Assembly (NCBI GenBank): GCA_028551475.1
Contig: CM052356.1
Span: forward strand, 20,177,884-20,241,883
Direction: 5' to 3'
Length of the DNA stretch: 64,000 nucleotides
From: Casuarina equisetifolia
Lineage: Eukaryota; Streptophyta; Magnoliopsida; Fagales; Casuarinaceae
The notes below the pieces were generated by a model that worked only from the letters and a program-made list of their open reading frames with translations, did not search any database and was not told the origin of the DNA. This document shows, in pieces, positions 37,600-48,336 of the stretch. The number at the start of each line of letters is the position of its first letter. Positions within the stretch are counted from its first letter, which is position 1. Position numbers and translations under genes: made by a program.

Positions 37600-37800
37600 T
37601 AGTGGGAGGGGGTAATGCGATTCTATCATTTCACGGTGGGCCCTACGAATTATGGCTTATTGATAATCCGTAACTTCCTTTCGTAGTACCCTTCCCCTAG
37701 GGGGATTCTAACCCCTGCTACCTCCTTGAAAGAGAGATGTCCTGAACCATTAGACAATGGGGGCAATACTTGCCCGACGTCATCATACAGGATTCATAAT
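37600..37800 (-). other. Plastid DNA fragment in nuclear DNA (NUPT)
   Basis: Surrounds a plastid-type trnE. The base composition differs sharply from the A+T-rich neighbours. The sequence after the tRNA (ggtactacgaaaggaagtta on the minus strand) continues without a break and fits a plastid spacer. The borders are estimates: the plastid-like texture begins near 37600 and ends near 37800. Confidence 0.65.
37692..37764 (-). pseudogene. trnE-UUC: Plastid-type tRNA-Glu(UUC) pseudogene
   Basis: 73 bases matching the plastid glutamate tRNA. The D arm has TCTAATGGTTCAGGAC, and the anticodon loop CTTTCAA carries anticodon TTC. The T arm is GGGG TTAGAAT CCCC. Damage is visible: the T loop, normally TTCGA-type, is TTAGA, and two acceptor-stem pairs are mismatched. 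The native plant mitochondrial glutamate tRNA differs, so a plastid origin is the best reading. It is not expected to be functional in the nucleus. Confidence 0.88.
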
Positions 37801-40233
37801 ATGAGTAGTTTTTTATTTTTTTTATTTTTTAAATCTACTCAAACTTTTTTTCTGTTTGTGTTGAAAAACTATCTTAACTTTTCAATCTATATTAACTTAT
37901 TTTGGTGAAAAAATATGGATTTCAAAACACCAAATTAGTCAAACACTCTAGACGCAAGGGTGAAAGGAAAATGAGCCTATAAGGCATGACTCTCCCAAGT
38001 CCTAGAATATCTAAGAGGAAGTTAGAACACACATATACATGAGGATTAAACAGAAAAGTTTGATCTCTAAGATAAAAGCTCTAAAAGGATATTTTTATTC
38101 CTTTTGTTGTTGCATTGACTAGAATGTTTCCATATGCAAGACTCATGACTTGTTCGTTATCTTGCATTTTTATAGAACATTGTTTTTCTTATTTCAAAAT
38201 ATTTTTCATCTTGTATTTTCCTATTGATCAAATTGGACTAATGGTTCAATATAAGTGCTTTCGACCCCCTATCAATCGAGAAGTTAAAAGTTTCAATATG
38301 TTTGAAGCCTATTATGTTTTGGAAAATAAAATTATTTGCATTCGTTATGTTTTTGGCAACTGATAGTAATTTGTTTTTAAAAATGTTTGACTTATCAAAT
38401 TTAGCAACTTTTTTCTACTTTTATCAAAAGAATATAAGAAAAACCGTACTACTATCTTATATTACACTAAGGGCAAATCACAATTTTCCCTCAAATTATC
38501 TCCTGATTGATAATTATACTTTTTAACTAAGACACAAGGAACTCAAGAAGGAGAGATGGATTTTCTAGACAATTTCCAATTTCTACCGAATCTCCCTAAT
38601 GCCCAGTAAGAGTGATAAATCGACCAATAGGCCTTTGAGTATGTATCTAATGGCAATAAAATAAATGTTGGATATGTCATTCTCTATAAAATCTAACTTG
38701 CTATAAGTGTCCAAGTTCTCCCTTAGCACCCTTATGTATAAGGAAAAATCTATAATTCATGCAAAAAGTAGCATTGTGAGGTGGTATGGGTTTAGGTCAT
38801 TGTGGTGAGGGGTCACATTAAATAAATGATATAAAATTTTTTCATGTATTAAGGAGTCTATTGAGAATTTAAGTTCAATCTTTTGTCCTTTGCTTGTAGA
38901 CGAAAATTCCCATGAGAAATATTGGCACATACTTAGGGTGAGAAGGAGTGTTAAGTCCAATATGGGAAACCATAAAAACTTAAAATGAGTTCTTTACTTA
39001 TTATCTCAGGATTTTGAGTTGGATATGAACCATTCTTGATAAAATCTAACGCCAATTCTTTCTCATTCTATTATATTCCTTTTGCTCTCTCCTATCAAAT
39101 ACCAAACATTTCAAGTTATTTCTATGTCTACTTTCATCATTAGCCTTTGAATAAAAAGTTATAAAACATAAATAAGACCATGTTACAATTATTCACATAT
39201 GGATATATTACTTGATCATTGCCTTATTTCTATCTCTTTTCTTTTATTTTCATCCTCTACTCCTCAAAAGGTTTTAATATAGATTTGGAATAAAATGAAA
39301 TGCTAAAACATAGAAAAAAATCAAATATTTTATGAACTTGTAACTTAGAAAAAAATAACTTTCCAAAACCTTGCTATACACCTCATATGGTAAGGAGTAT
39401 ATAATCATGTATTTCAAATCATTTAAGATTACCTAACAATTCCATTTGTAGGCTTCCTATGGGAAAAGTGTGTTAATGTTATAATGAGATTGTTGTATTC
39501 TTAGGACTTGGGAAAATTGTCATACGTGTTATGACCATAGGGTTGCATCAATGTGTCATAAGTTGTAAAATTGTTGTGTGTTATAAAAGGATTGTGTAGT
39601 CTTTGGTTGTTATTAGTAAAAGAGGTTTCTAGTTGGTTAGAAAAATTTAAATAGGTGTCAAGGGGGATAGCTTGGATCAAACCAATCAAGTATATCTCTT
39701 GTCTACTACTTTAATTGAACATCTACTATGATTGTGTTTTTGTGCATGTATCTAGACTAACTAAAAAGCAACCCACAATAAGAAAACATAATAGGATCCA
39801 AGAGTTAAAAAAAAAAAAAAAAGGTTAAAAAGAGCAAACCAAATTCAAATCCCTCCCTTTATTGGTTTGGTTCCTAAATTAAAAATAGTATTTATGGTCT
39901 ATTCTTAGAAAATTTTGTATTATACAATCATATATGTTAAGAAAAATAATTTCACATCCATTTGGAGTAACTTAAAGTTTTAATTAGTTACTAGAAGCTA
40001 AATTCTAAGTTTGTTTCATCTTATGTGTACCATTTTGTATAAACTCTTATATGTTTTACATAATTGGAAAAAAAATATATAATAGGCTTCATTTTCATAG
40101 ACATTGCTTCATCATTTATACCATAAAATCCATTTAGCAAAATCAATACTAGAATCATTAACTCCTATACGATATTCTTGTTTTACAATTGACTGACACT
40201 TTAGACATTGAACAAGTTATCATTATTCAGCTT
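37800..40233. other. A+T-rich spacer
   Basis: No gene. Near 38949 the run TGTTAAGTCCAATATGGG, preceded by the purine-rich gggtgagaaggag, resembles the start of a copia-type LTR with its polypurine tract. No matching end was found. Confidence 0.35.
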
Positions 40234-40632
40234 TGAACATTGAAGTCTCCCCTAACCAAGCAAGCATCCTTCTTCTTCTTCCTCCTCCTTACCTATGATG
40301 AACACCCAAAACAACAAGAAAAATAACACATAGTTTCCCTTTATAGAAACTAAAACCTTATAATTACTTGTTTCTTCACATTTCTCAACTTTGCCTTAAA
40401 ACTACATAACAACTTTCCTTTTATTGAACACTAGGTTCCCTTTGACAAATTGGGTCCCATGGTCCACAAGTGTTCCATACCATAGCTACTTAGGTTAATC
40501 CTTAATTCATAAAACCACATTATTAGGAAATTGAAAACATAAAAAGTATACTAATAACACGAACCTACATAAGTTAGGCTACTTCCTCTCCACAAGCCTA
40601 GGATTTCTTAGGCCTTATTTAGGTCTATAACA
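40234..40632 (-). repeat. 3' LTR of the gypsy element
   Basis: 399 bases, clearly similar to 46560-46924 across the 'tgaacattgaa.tctcccctaacc' end, the 'acaagaaaaataacacatagtttc' middle and the 'aagttaggctacttcct' end, with several small insertions and deletions between the two. Confidence 0.85.
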
Positions 40633-42099
40633 TCCTCTTCTCTTTAAAAGAGAAATTTTCCCTAAGTTTCAAGTCCAAAACTCATGCTAACATTAGCTGA
40701 GTGCATTCCTAGGTCATATTAGATAAGGTTAAACCTTGCCAATGCACCAAAATCTCATTATTCTCCTATGTAATTCTTTTCTCAAGTATAGTTAAGGTAT
40801 GAGTAATACATCTTCTTATTCCACACATTCTAGTAATTTTCCTTTGACTTTATCATTTTTATCCATTACTTTCTTGAAAAGAGAGACCTAAAAACTTGAT
40901 GAATTATAGAGCTTTCAAAAAGTCTTTACTTGTATGTAACCTTTCTTATTATTTTATTTTAAGGTTGTATTAGCATTTCATGTGGTTTTACACCATGAAT
41001 AGTTTCTTTTTGAGTGTCTTTAGTACTTGATCCAAGTCTTTAAGTAACTTATTCACATAATCTACAACAGTAGCTCTTAAAACATAAGAAAGGAGAGTTG
41101 AAGGAGAATGACCAGAATAATATGGCCTACCTAGTGATGTGCAATGCTTAGCCCATTCATGGACTAGGCCAACCTCAAACATTCGTACAAAGGGTCAAAA
41201 AATAGATTGAAATTTAAGTAAAGCTTCTTATTCTTTAGGAAGAAGTATAACAAAACATTACAAAGGTAAGGGGCATCGGCCTCTTCATTACAAAGCCCAT
41301 GGGAGCTGTTCTATCCATCCCTAAACTCAACCACTTAACCAATTGTTTGTCAAAAATTCTCCTTCATAAACTCTTAAAGGAGACATTTAGATTTCCCCAT
41401 GTTTGTCCACTCAAACTATCTACTACAAACCTACAATTATTCCCTTATAAAAGTCTACTAAACCATATACTTAACCTTAAGTCTTTCCATGGAAAGAACA
41501 TTAATAGTGCCAACACTTTCCAACAAGCCTTATTAATGGCAAAGGCCTTATTATGGCCAGCCACCATCCTTTTTTTCCACTTATATTCATCCTGATAAAA
41601 AGGCCTTAAATTATATCCTCTAAAGTTTCCCATGAAAAGGCCTATAAGGCACCTCCTTACTGATCCATTTGTTAGCTGCTTAGAAGACTAACTTAACCAA
41701 AATTTCCTCTCTTTAATAAACCTCTTTAAAAGGGATAACTAATCTCCTCCATCCAACAATCAACCTTTTTCCCTAAGAGACTTAGAGTCCTTAATAGCTA
41801 ATGCCTTAAAGGCACTCAACTACCTCTCACTAGTTCCCAAAGATCCATTAAAATATCCCTTAAGGTTCTCAAGTGACTTAGCCATATGTCATCTACCAAA
41901 TGCTTCACATGTGAGCATAAGCCATGTGTCATTCCCTAAAAATCCCTGCCTTTAATTCAAATTCACCTATAAACATTTAGTGCCTAATAGTTACCTACTA
42001 GCAATTTAATAGTCTTATGCCCTTTATGGACTTATAAGTAACAAGCTCTGCATACTAGATAATGTTTTCAGCTTTTATCTACAAATGTGTCCTTTAGCC

Positions 42100-43140
42100 C
42101 TTCTACTTAGCCCTTGCATGCCTTTTTCAACCTCAATCTTGAACCCTGGGCTCCTTTTTGTGCACCTTCTTTTGTATGTCCTTATATGAGGCAATGTGTC
42201 TATTACATACACTCTCCATGCCAACCTCCTTACATAGGTGTTATCTTTTCCTACACATTAGCATTGCATTGTTAGTCTCCATGTATGCCACATTTAGCTA
42301 TGTTAAGTAAGTTCGAGCATGACAATAGACTACATCAAAAGGTCAAGCTTTTATAGCCTTCATAGTACTAATGTTGTAACAATATTCAACTTGTAGCCAT
42401 CTATTCCATTCTTTAGGTTAATCTAACAAAAATGATCACAAGTACATTTCTAGCCCCTAATTTATCACTTTTGTTTGCTCATTTGTTTGGGGGTGATAAG
42501 TTGAACTAAAAATACACTTTGTTCTTTATAACTCATTTAAGGTTTTAAAAAATAACCTATTAAAAATTGTGCCTCAATCATACACAACCATTTTAGGCAT
42601 CCTATGCAACATAAAAATGTGATTGAAAAATGTCTAAACAACTAAGGTCATTGAGTATTTATTGCTTAAGGGTGCGAAATAAACTACCTTTGAAAATCTG
42701 TCTACCATAGCTATAATTACTTATTTATCTTGAAAATTTGGTAGGCCTTTAATAAAATCTAGAGATACTTCTATCCATACTTGAATTAGCATGAGTGATG
42801 GTTGAAATAGGTATACTTATTTAGTTTTCTTCTATTTATTCCTTTAACATACATTACATCTCCTCACATATTCATTCATTCTATTTCTTATTCTGTTTTA
42901 GTAAAACACAATTATAACTCTTTGCAAGGTCCTTTGGTGACATTCATGTATGCAATCATTCTTTTTTTTTTTTGCCAATAAGACTATTGATGAGTATAAG
43001 CTATAATTAGGCTTAATTACTCCTTTCTCTAACATTTTCTTCACAACTCTCTCAATTTCATTCTTTTAGGTGTGTGGTAACAAAAAAAACTTACATTTTA
43101 GCTTGCCTTCCTCCTTTAGTGGGATTTTTTGGATCCTAAA
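42100..43140 (-). pseudogene. Gypsy pol remnant: RT start fused to integrase
   Basis: From high to low coordinate, 43140-42965 corresponds to the opening of gypsy reverse transcriptase (EIE.IV..ML..GVIKP-like, then SSIVLLAK). It stops at a poly-T tract (42962-42973). What follows is the integrase zinc-binding end (CNVC), then QVWIEVSLDFIKGLPNF (about 42760), IIAMVDRFSKVVYFAPL (about 42690), HRMPKMVVYD (about 42590) and an ITPKQM.KQ remnant of the 'YHPQTDGQ' motif (about 42490). Catalytic YxDD and RNase H are absent. Frameshifts are frequent. Confidence 0.8.
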
Positions 43141-43399
43141 TTGATCAAAAGGTAACTCATAAAACTTATTGAAAATGTCTTCGAAATCCTTGATAACTCA
43201 CTTATCTCTTTTGTTAGAAAATCTCCATCTTGGCCTTTATCTTTAAATTTAGTCTTTTTAAGGGAAAATCAAACTTATATGTAGCAAAAGCCTTTCCTTT
43301 TTCTTCCTCAATTCTTTGTTAAATGTAGAGCCATTTACTAATCAGCTACTCAACCATTTTTCCCCATATAGCTTAACCTCTTTTTTCTTTATTTAAAAT

Positions 43400-44537
43400 T
43401 CCATATATAGCTCAATGAATCCCCAATTTATCAATCTTAACATCTCTTAACCATTATGTCCTTGATACCACTCCCAACTACCTTAATGACAATAAATAAA
43501 AACCTACCAACATCTTTGCCTTTTACAAAACCATTTCTAGATCCATGCACGTACCATCACTTCTCAACATGTCATTATTAGCTACTTTAACCTTAAGTTC
43601 ACCTTTTACATTGGCCTTCATACTTACTCTCAATTATTTTATGGCTCAATAAATTATGAGTACTTCCTAAGTCTTATAAAAATAGTAGCCTTGAATTCTC
43701 GAGGCCCTATTAATGCTGAAACCCTTATTATTTTTGGTAACTTAGCACCTATGATGGCATCTAAAGAAATGGTTGGAATCACCTTGGGATTACTATTGCC
43801 TCATCATCACCTTTATCATCTAGTGCCTATTCTACTTCATTTTCCTTTCCTTCTTGTGAACCTAAACTCTTCAACTAAAACAATTTCCTATATTTATGCC
43901 TAATAAATTTCTTCTTATAATTAAAGCATAAACCCTTAACCTTTCTATTATTTATTGTCATAGGTGATAAAAACTTAATTGGTCGAGAAGGTTTACTTGA
44001 AGAAAATGACACTAAACTTGGTTTCTTTTGAATTGGTATGGAACTAACTTTGTTGAGGCTTGTTCTAGTTCTATTCACTTATTCTTTCTCTTCATAGACT
44101 TAAGCTAACCCAATTGTGGAGGACAATGTCATTGGATGGGTTACTTTAACACTCATACAAATAAGATTCTTGAGGTAAGAGATAAAAATACTAACTTATT
44201 GTGAGGTTGTTAATCTACCAAACGTTTATGTTGGTTGTCTATTGAATTTTCACTAGCTTTTCAAAATAATTTTGTAATCTTCTTGGCCCATAATAATCAA
44301 GCCACTTTTTAGTTAACAATTCTTAAGTTATATTTTCATCCATATAATCCTTTCTTATTCCTTGAAGTCAAATTTGAGCTTCCCCCTCCAAATTCCATGA
44401 AGCCGTAGTTAAAGGAACTCATTAAACATGAAATGTTGTTAAATCCTATGTACCCATTTAATAGGATTAGGTCCACCTTTTAATATAGAAACTCCATTCT
44501 CGCACCCCTCAACTTACGACTTAAAGGTTGACCACCC
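43400..44537 (-). pseudogene. Gypsy gag C-terminus and protease remnant
   Basis: The frame at 43875-44078 ends in GLCFNYKKKFIRHKYRKLF, a worn CCHC zinc knuckle of the gypsy form GLCFNCxxKFxPGHRCKKLF, with one cysteine replaced by Tyr and the last also lost. Between about 43400 and 43720 the order of short matches (MRIQG ... THN ... DFYLLPL.G-like ... VVxG..WL) fits a retroviral-type protease with stops. The Gag start is likely the ATG at 46499-46497, across the solo LTR. Confidence 0.6.
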
Positions 44538-46193
44538 TGTTGGAATATATTTTAATGTCATTAGAATATATATTAACATTTTAATGATAAGAAAAATATG
44601 AATTATAATATAAGAATATTATAATCATTGTTTGATTATTTCTTTAACATATTTTTATTAGAAAAATAATACTAAAAATTATATGTAGGAAATTGGGTTA
44701 GAATGAGCCTAGTCCACAAGTTAAACTCATACAACCCAATCTAAAGAGGTGCGACCTAGACCAAGTGCAAGCCCACTTGCATAACCTAATCCAAAAGCTA
44801 TGACCCATGCTAGCTTTCGTGACTGGGATTTTGAGCCGTGCTCACTTACAACCCAATGATGCACCAAAACTGTTCTTAAAACCTAGATCCAATTCGCTTA
44901 CCCGCATGCGCGACCTATGACCACATTCATGACTCACAACCTAGCTCGACCCGCAACACTGTGACTTCATTGTCAAATTTGGACATCAATTTCAACTCCG
45001 ATTAAGCTGTAAAATGACTTGTTGGAAAGCTAACAAAGATGGGAACACTTCTGTGAAGAAAAATCGAAGACCCACTACTCATAGAGGATTAATTTGAAGA
45101 AATTGAAGAGTTCTTCGAGTTTGTGCCCTAACTACTCAAAAAAAAAATTGGAAGCATATTAAAAAGTTTCTAAAGACAATTTCATAGGGCTTTTGTAAGC
45201 AAGAAGGTGATCTTTAATTTATAAAGTACCCACAATGATTTGATTTAAGATTGAAGAGAATTAAGAAGGATTCAAGAGAGACTAGAAACTTAACTCGGTT
45301 ACACATTTTTTGGTCCATGAAGCTCTAAATTAGTAACTTAAATTTGGACAAAACGGTGGCATTTTGGAACTCGATTTTGAATGACTTAGAGACAAAATGA
45401 TCAGCTTTTCTCCTTCATCTCTTAACAGCTTGAAAATGAGAAAGATAAGACAAAAATTTAAAGCTTCAATGGGAAGAAGAGGTGACTTGCTTCAAAGGTG
45501 TCAAAACGACTCTTTGAAGTGAAATGTGAGTTATCTTGAAGCTATTTAAGTGCATTTTACTCACTGTTATTGGTTAGTCTGAAAATTACATAGAAAGCAA
45601 GCTTGTTCATAGAAACTTATACTCTTTGCTTAAGCTTCTTCAAGCTCACAAAATTTTTTCTATATTTCAGTGATTCTACTTTAAGCTCATTACTGTTTTG
45701 ATATACTTGTTAGGAAATCAAATTGCTTTTCATTTCATATCTTATTTAAGTTAATTTCATACGAGTGAACAATGTTAGGGTTCATGTGAATTTAAGGCTT
45801 TTGTCCATATCATTTTTTATTAAGTTTCTAACACTTGTTTGAAGCTTCTAAACTTGAATTCATATCTTATAGAAATTAAATTCAAAATTGTACTTAATTG
45901 CTACTCTTTGTTGAAATTCTTAACGAAAGAATTTGTAACTAGGATTGGTTTTCCCTTGTAATCAATTTGTTAATTGATTAGAGAGTGACTCTAGCAAGTT
46001 GTTGTTGCTAGAGTGGGGTGGAGGAGATGCTAAGGTGGCTTGAGCCGAATCACCTACCAAAAATTTATGTTTTTGTCTTGTGTGATAATCTTGCTTGCTA
46101 TCTTGATTGTTTAACATAGGAAAAACAAAAAAGACACAATTTTTTTGAAAAACCTAATTCACCTCCCCTCTTAGGTTACTATAGGATCCAACA
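44538..46193 (+). mobile_element. Solo LTR with perfect 5-bp target duplication
   Basis: 1656 bases starting TGTTGGA and ending TCCAACA, perfect 7-base inverted ends with canonical TG/CA. It is flanked by the direct repeat CACCC at 44533-44537 and 46194-46198. There is no internal region, so the element was reduced to one LTR by recombination between its ends. It sits inside the gag part of the gypsy element and is therefore younger. The end matches 9924-9968, which marks a related copy elsewhere in the window. Orientation is inferred from the 'aattcacctcccctcttagg' end. Confidence 0.9.
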
Positions 46194-46559
46194 CACCCCA
46201 TTATATCCTTCAATTATTACTTTCACTACTTTGAGAAGACCCTTTTATTCCTCCACCCTCTTGTTGTCACCCTAGGTGCAATAGTTACTTCATTCCTATT
46301 ATCCTCTTGATGGGTGAATGTTGCTACCACCTAGTTGTCCTTTTGACTAAACCCATGACTAATCATTCTCAATTTTCATGAAAGCCATCATTTGATTCAT
46401 CATCTCCATCACCTGGGAAAATTGTTAGTTTATTTCTGCCTCTAGTCGCACATAATGGAACTCTACTAGGTCAACCTCTGCTTCTGTCTCTAATGCCATA
46501 TTGATACAAGCAAAATCGGTCATTGATATGAGATTGAATGAGTTACTAGTCTTTAACTT

Positions 46560-46924
46560 TGAACATTGAAATCTCCCCTAACCCAACAAGCATCCTTCTT
46601 CCTCTTCCTCCCACTTATGATGAACACCACAAAATAACAAGAAAAATAACACATAGTTTCTATAAAGGGAAATTGAACCTCATAATTACTAATTTTTTCA
46701 CATTTTACAACTTTGCCTCTAAAATACACAATAGCTCTCCTTTTATTGAACCCAAGTTTTATGTGTTCTACACCACGTAAACTTGGGATGGTGTTAATTT
46801 ACAAAACCACAGCATTAATAAATTGAAAACATACAAACTAGACTCATAACATTGAATTTCACAAGTTAGGCTACTTCCTGTACATGGGCCTACAATTTCT
46901 TGTGCCTTATTTTTGTTTGTAACA
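46560..46924 (-). repeat. 5' LTR of the gypsy element
   Basis: 365 bases, TGTTACAAAC at the high-coordinate end and ...CAATGTTCA at the low end. It pairs with 40234-40632. The predicted gag ATG (46499) lies about 60 bases inside. No standard tRNA primer site is obvious. Confidence 0.8.
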
Positions 46925-47034
46925 CCTTGGGATAAAAAATATAACTATATTTATCACATTAATTAAGTGTAATTGTTGGACCACCACATATAGGCCAATG
47001 TCATTTTATTGATTGGAGCCCAAAATCAAAATAC

Positions 47035-47336
47035 TCTCTAAGATGCCATTTCACCAAAATGCACTTCTAAGTGCCATTTCACCAAAGCACCTTATGGTGC
47101 CATTTGAATCAAATATAGGCATGGGTCGAAATGCATATTTGCGTGCCATTTTAACCAAAAAAGCAAGGATCAAAATGAATTTTCATAGGCTGTTTAAATC
47201 GGATATAGAGATGGATCAAAATGCACTACCCCATGCCGTTCTAATACTTAGAAGCGTGGATTAAAGACACAAATTTATATGCCGTTTTAGTCCTATAAGC
47301 ATGGATCAAATGCACATTTATGTGCCGTTTGAATAA
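47035..47336. repeat. Degenerate minisatellite, 28-46 bp units, about 8 copies
   Basis: Repeating pattern 'gatcaaaatgca ... tatgtgccgtttta...': the words (a)aaatgca and (g)tgcc(a/g)tttt recur in step at about 47053, 47085, 47129, 47177, 47219, 47265 and 47308, usually separated by a 'gcatggatc' type linker. Two or three more units lie at 47780-47870, after an unrelated stretch, so the array has been interrupted. Confidence 0.75.
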
Positions 47337-47779
47337 GGTGCCTGGTGTAAAAGTATCTCGTGTCCACATCTATGCTCCTGTGTCGCAAGCAACCCCAAGT
47401 CACATCAGCACGCATGCACCACATGTGCCTTGTCACCAACCTTGCAACCAATTGCAGTCAAGCACCAATTGCAGTCAAGCACCAATTGCCAGAATTAGCT
47501 CCACATTATCAATCAAAGAAATGTATAAGGAAGGCGGTGAAGGTCGATGATCTTAGATAGCCAAGGCTTTCAGCCAAAAAAAAAAAAACAAATTAATTTG
47601 GTTCAAAATTATTCAAATTCAAATTACTTCCATATTCGCCTCACCGACTTATCCAAGAAGAAATCTTTGTGTATTAATTATGCCCTTGTATTTTCCCTGT
47701 AACGAAACATATAAGGAAGTCACTTAATAGCGCTTGCTCTCTATATTACATCAGAATCTCGGGGTCTGTATTTCTAACT
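47337..47779. other. Sequence interrupting the minisatellite, origin uncertain
   Basis: About 440 bases with no repeat units, ending where the array resumes. It contains a short tandem pair (aattgcagtcaagcacc, 47451-47485), a poly-A run, and a promoter-like tract with catataaggaagt (47708-47720). This could be a solo LTR or another promoter-bearing insert. I could not define ends or a target duplication. Confidence 0.4.
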
Positions 47780-47895
47780 GATTAAAACACACATTTATGT
47801 ACCTTTTTAGCAAGACATAATGGTGAAATCGAAATGCATCTTTTAAGCGCCATTTAAGCTTTGAATTTCCAAAATCAAAACGTACGTTAGAATTC

Positions 47896-47897
<2 letters not shown>

Positions 47898-47971
<74 letters not shown>
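47898..47971. repeat. ATT/TTA trinucleotide microsatellite, about 24 units
   Basis: An uninterrupted run of about 74 bases of (TTA)n, roughly 370 bases downstream of the AP3 stop codon. An apparent poly-Asn protein on the minus strand is an artefact of this run. Confidence 0.97.
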
Positions 47972-48336
47972 TAATATTAAACGCGACCAAACTACACCAT
48001 GCTTTGTCCTTTTGAATGCTGCGGAGCCAAAGATACACCAACCTGGTTCATTTTGACTCCGTAAGATGCCCACTTTTCGCCACGGCGTCAATTCTTTCAG
48101 AGAATGGGTCGGCTCTGCATATGAGCCCTTGTATTTGCACTCAATCAAGAAAGAGACTTTGGGGGCCTGGTGAGCTAGCCTTTGAGACGCGGATTCGATC
48201 TTCCAACAAGTTGAGGCAAATTTTGTAGCCAGAAGCTTAAGAAATTTAGCACATTGTATTGAATTTTGTGATAGGTAGTAACAGAAAGTATGTGAAGGGG
48301 AAAAGAAAAGAATAATTCATCTTAACGGGACGGGAA

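Larger units (their letters stand above)
40234..46924 (-). mobile_element. Ty3/gypsy LTR retrotransposon, defective, interrupted by a solo LTR
   Basis: The LTRs are 46924-46560 (5') and 40632-40234 (3') on the minus strand, both starting TGTTA and ending ...TGTTCA. A purine-rich tract abuts the 3' LTR (AAAGAGAAGAGGA, about 40633-40645). Internal order is gag, zinc knuckle, protease, the start of reverse transcriptase, then integrase: protease-RT-integrase is the gypsy order. The core of reverse transcriptase and all of RNase H are missing. A 1656-bp solo LTR sits in gag. Without that insert the element would be about 5.0 kb. No outer target duplication was found. Confidence 0.85.

Noticed and set aside
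47843..48148. A minus-strand frame coding a long poly-asparagine run
   Set aside because: It is the translation of the ATT microsatellite.
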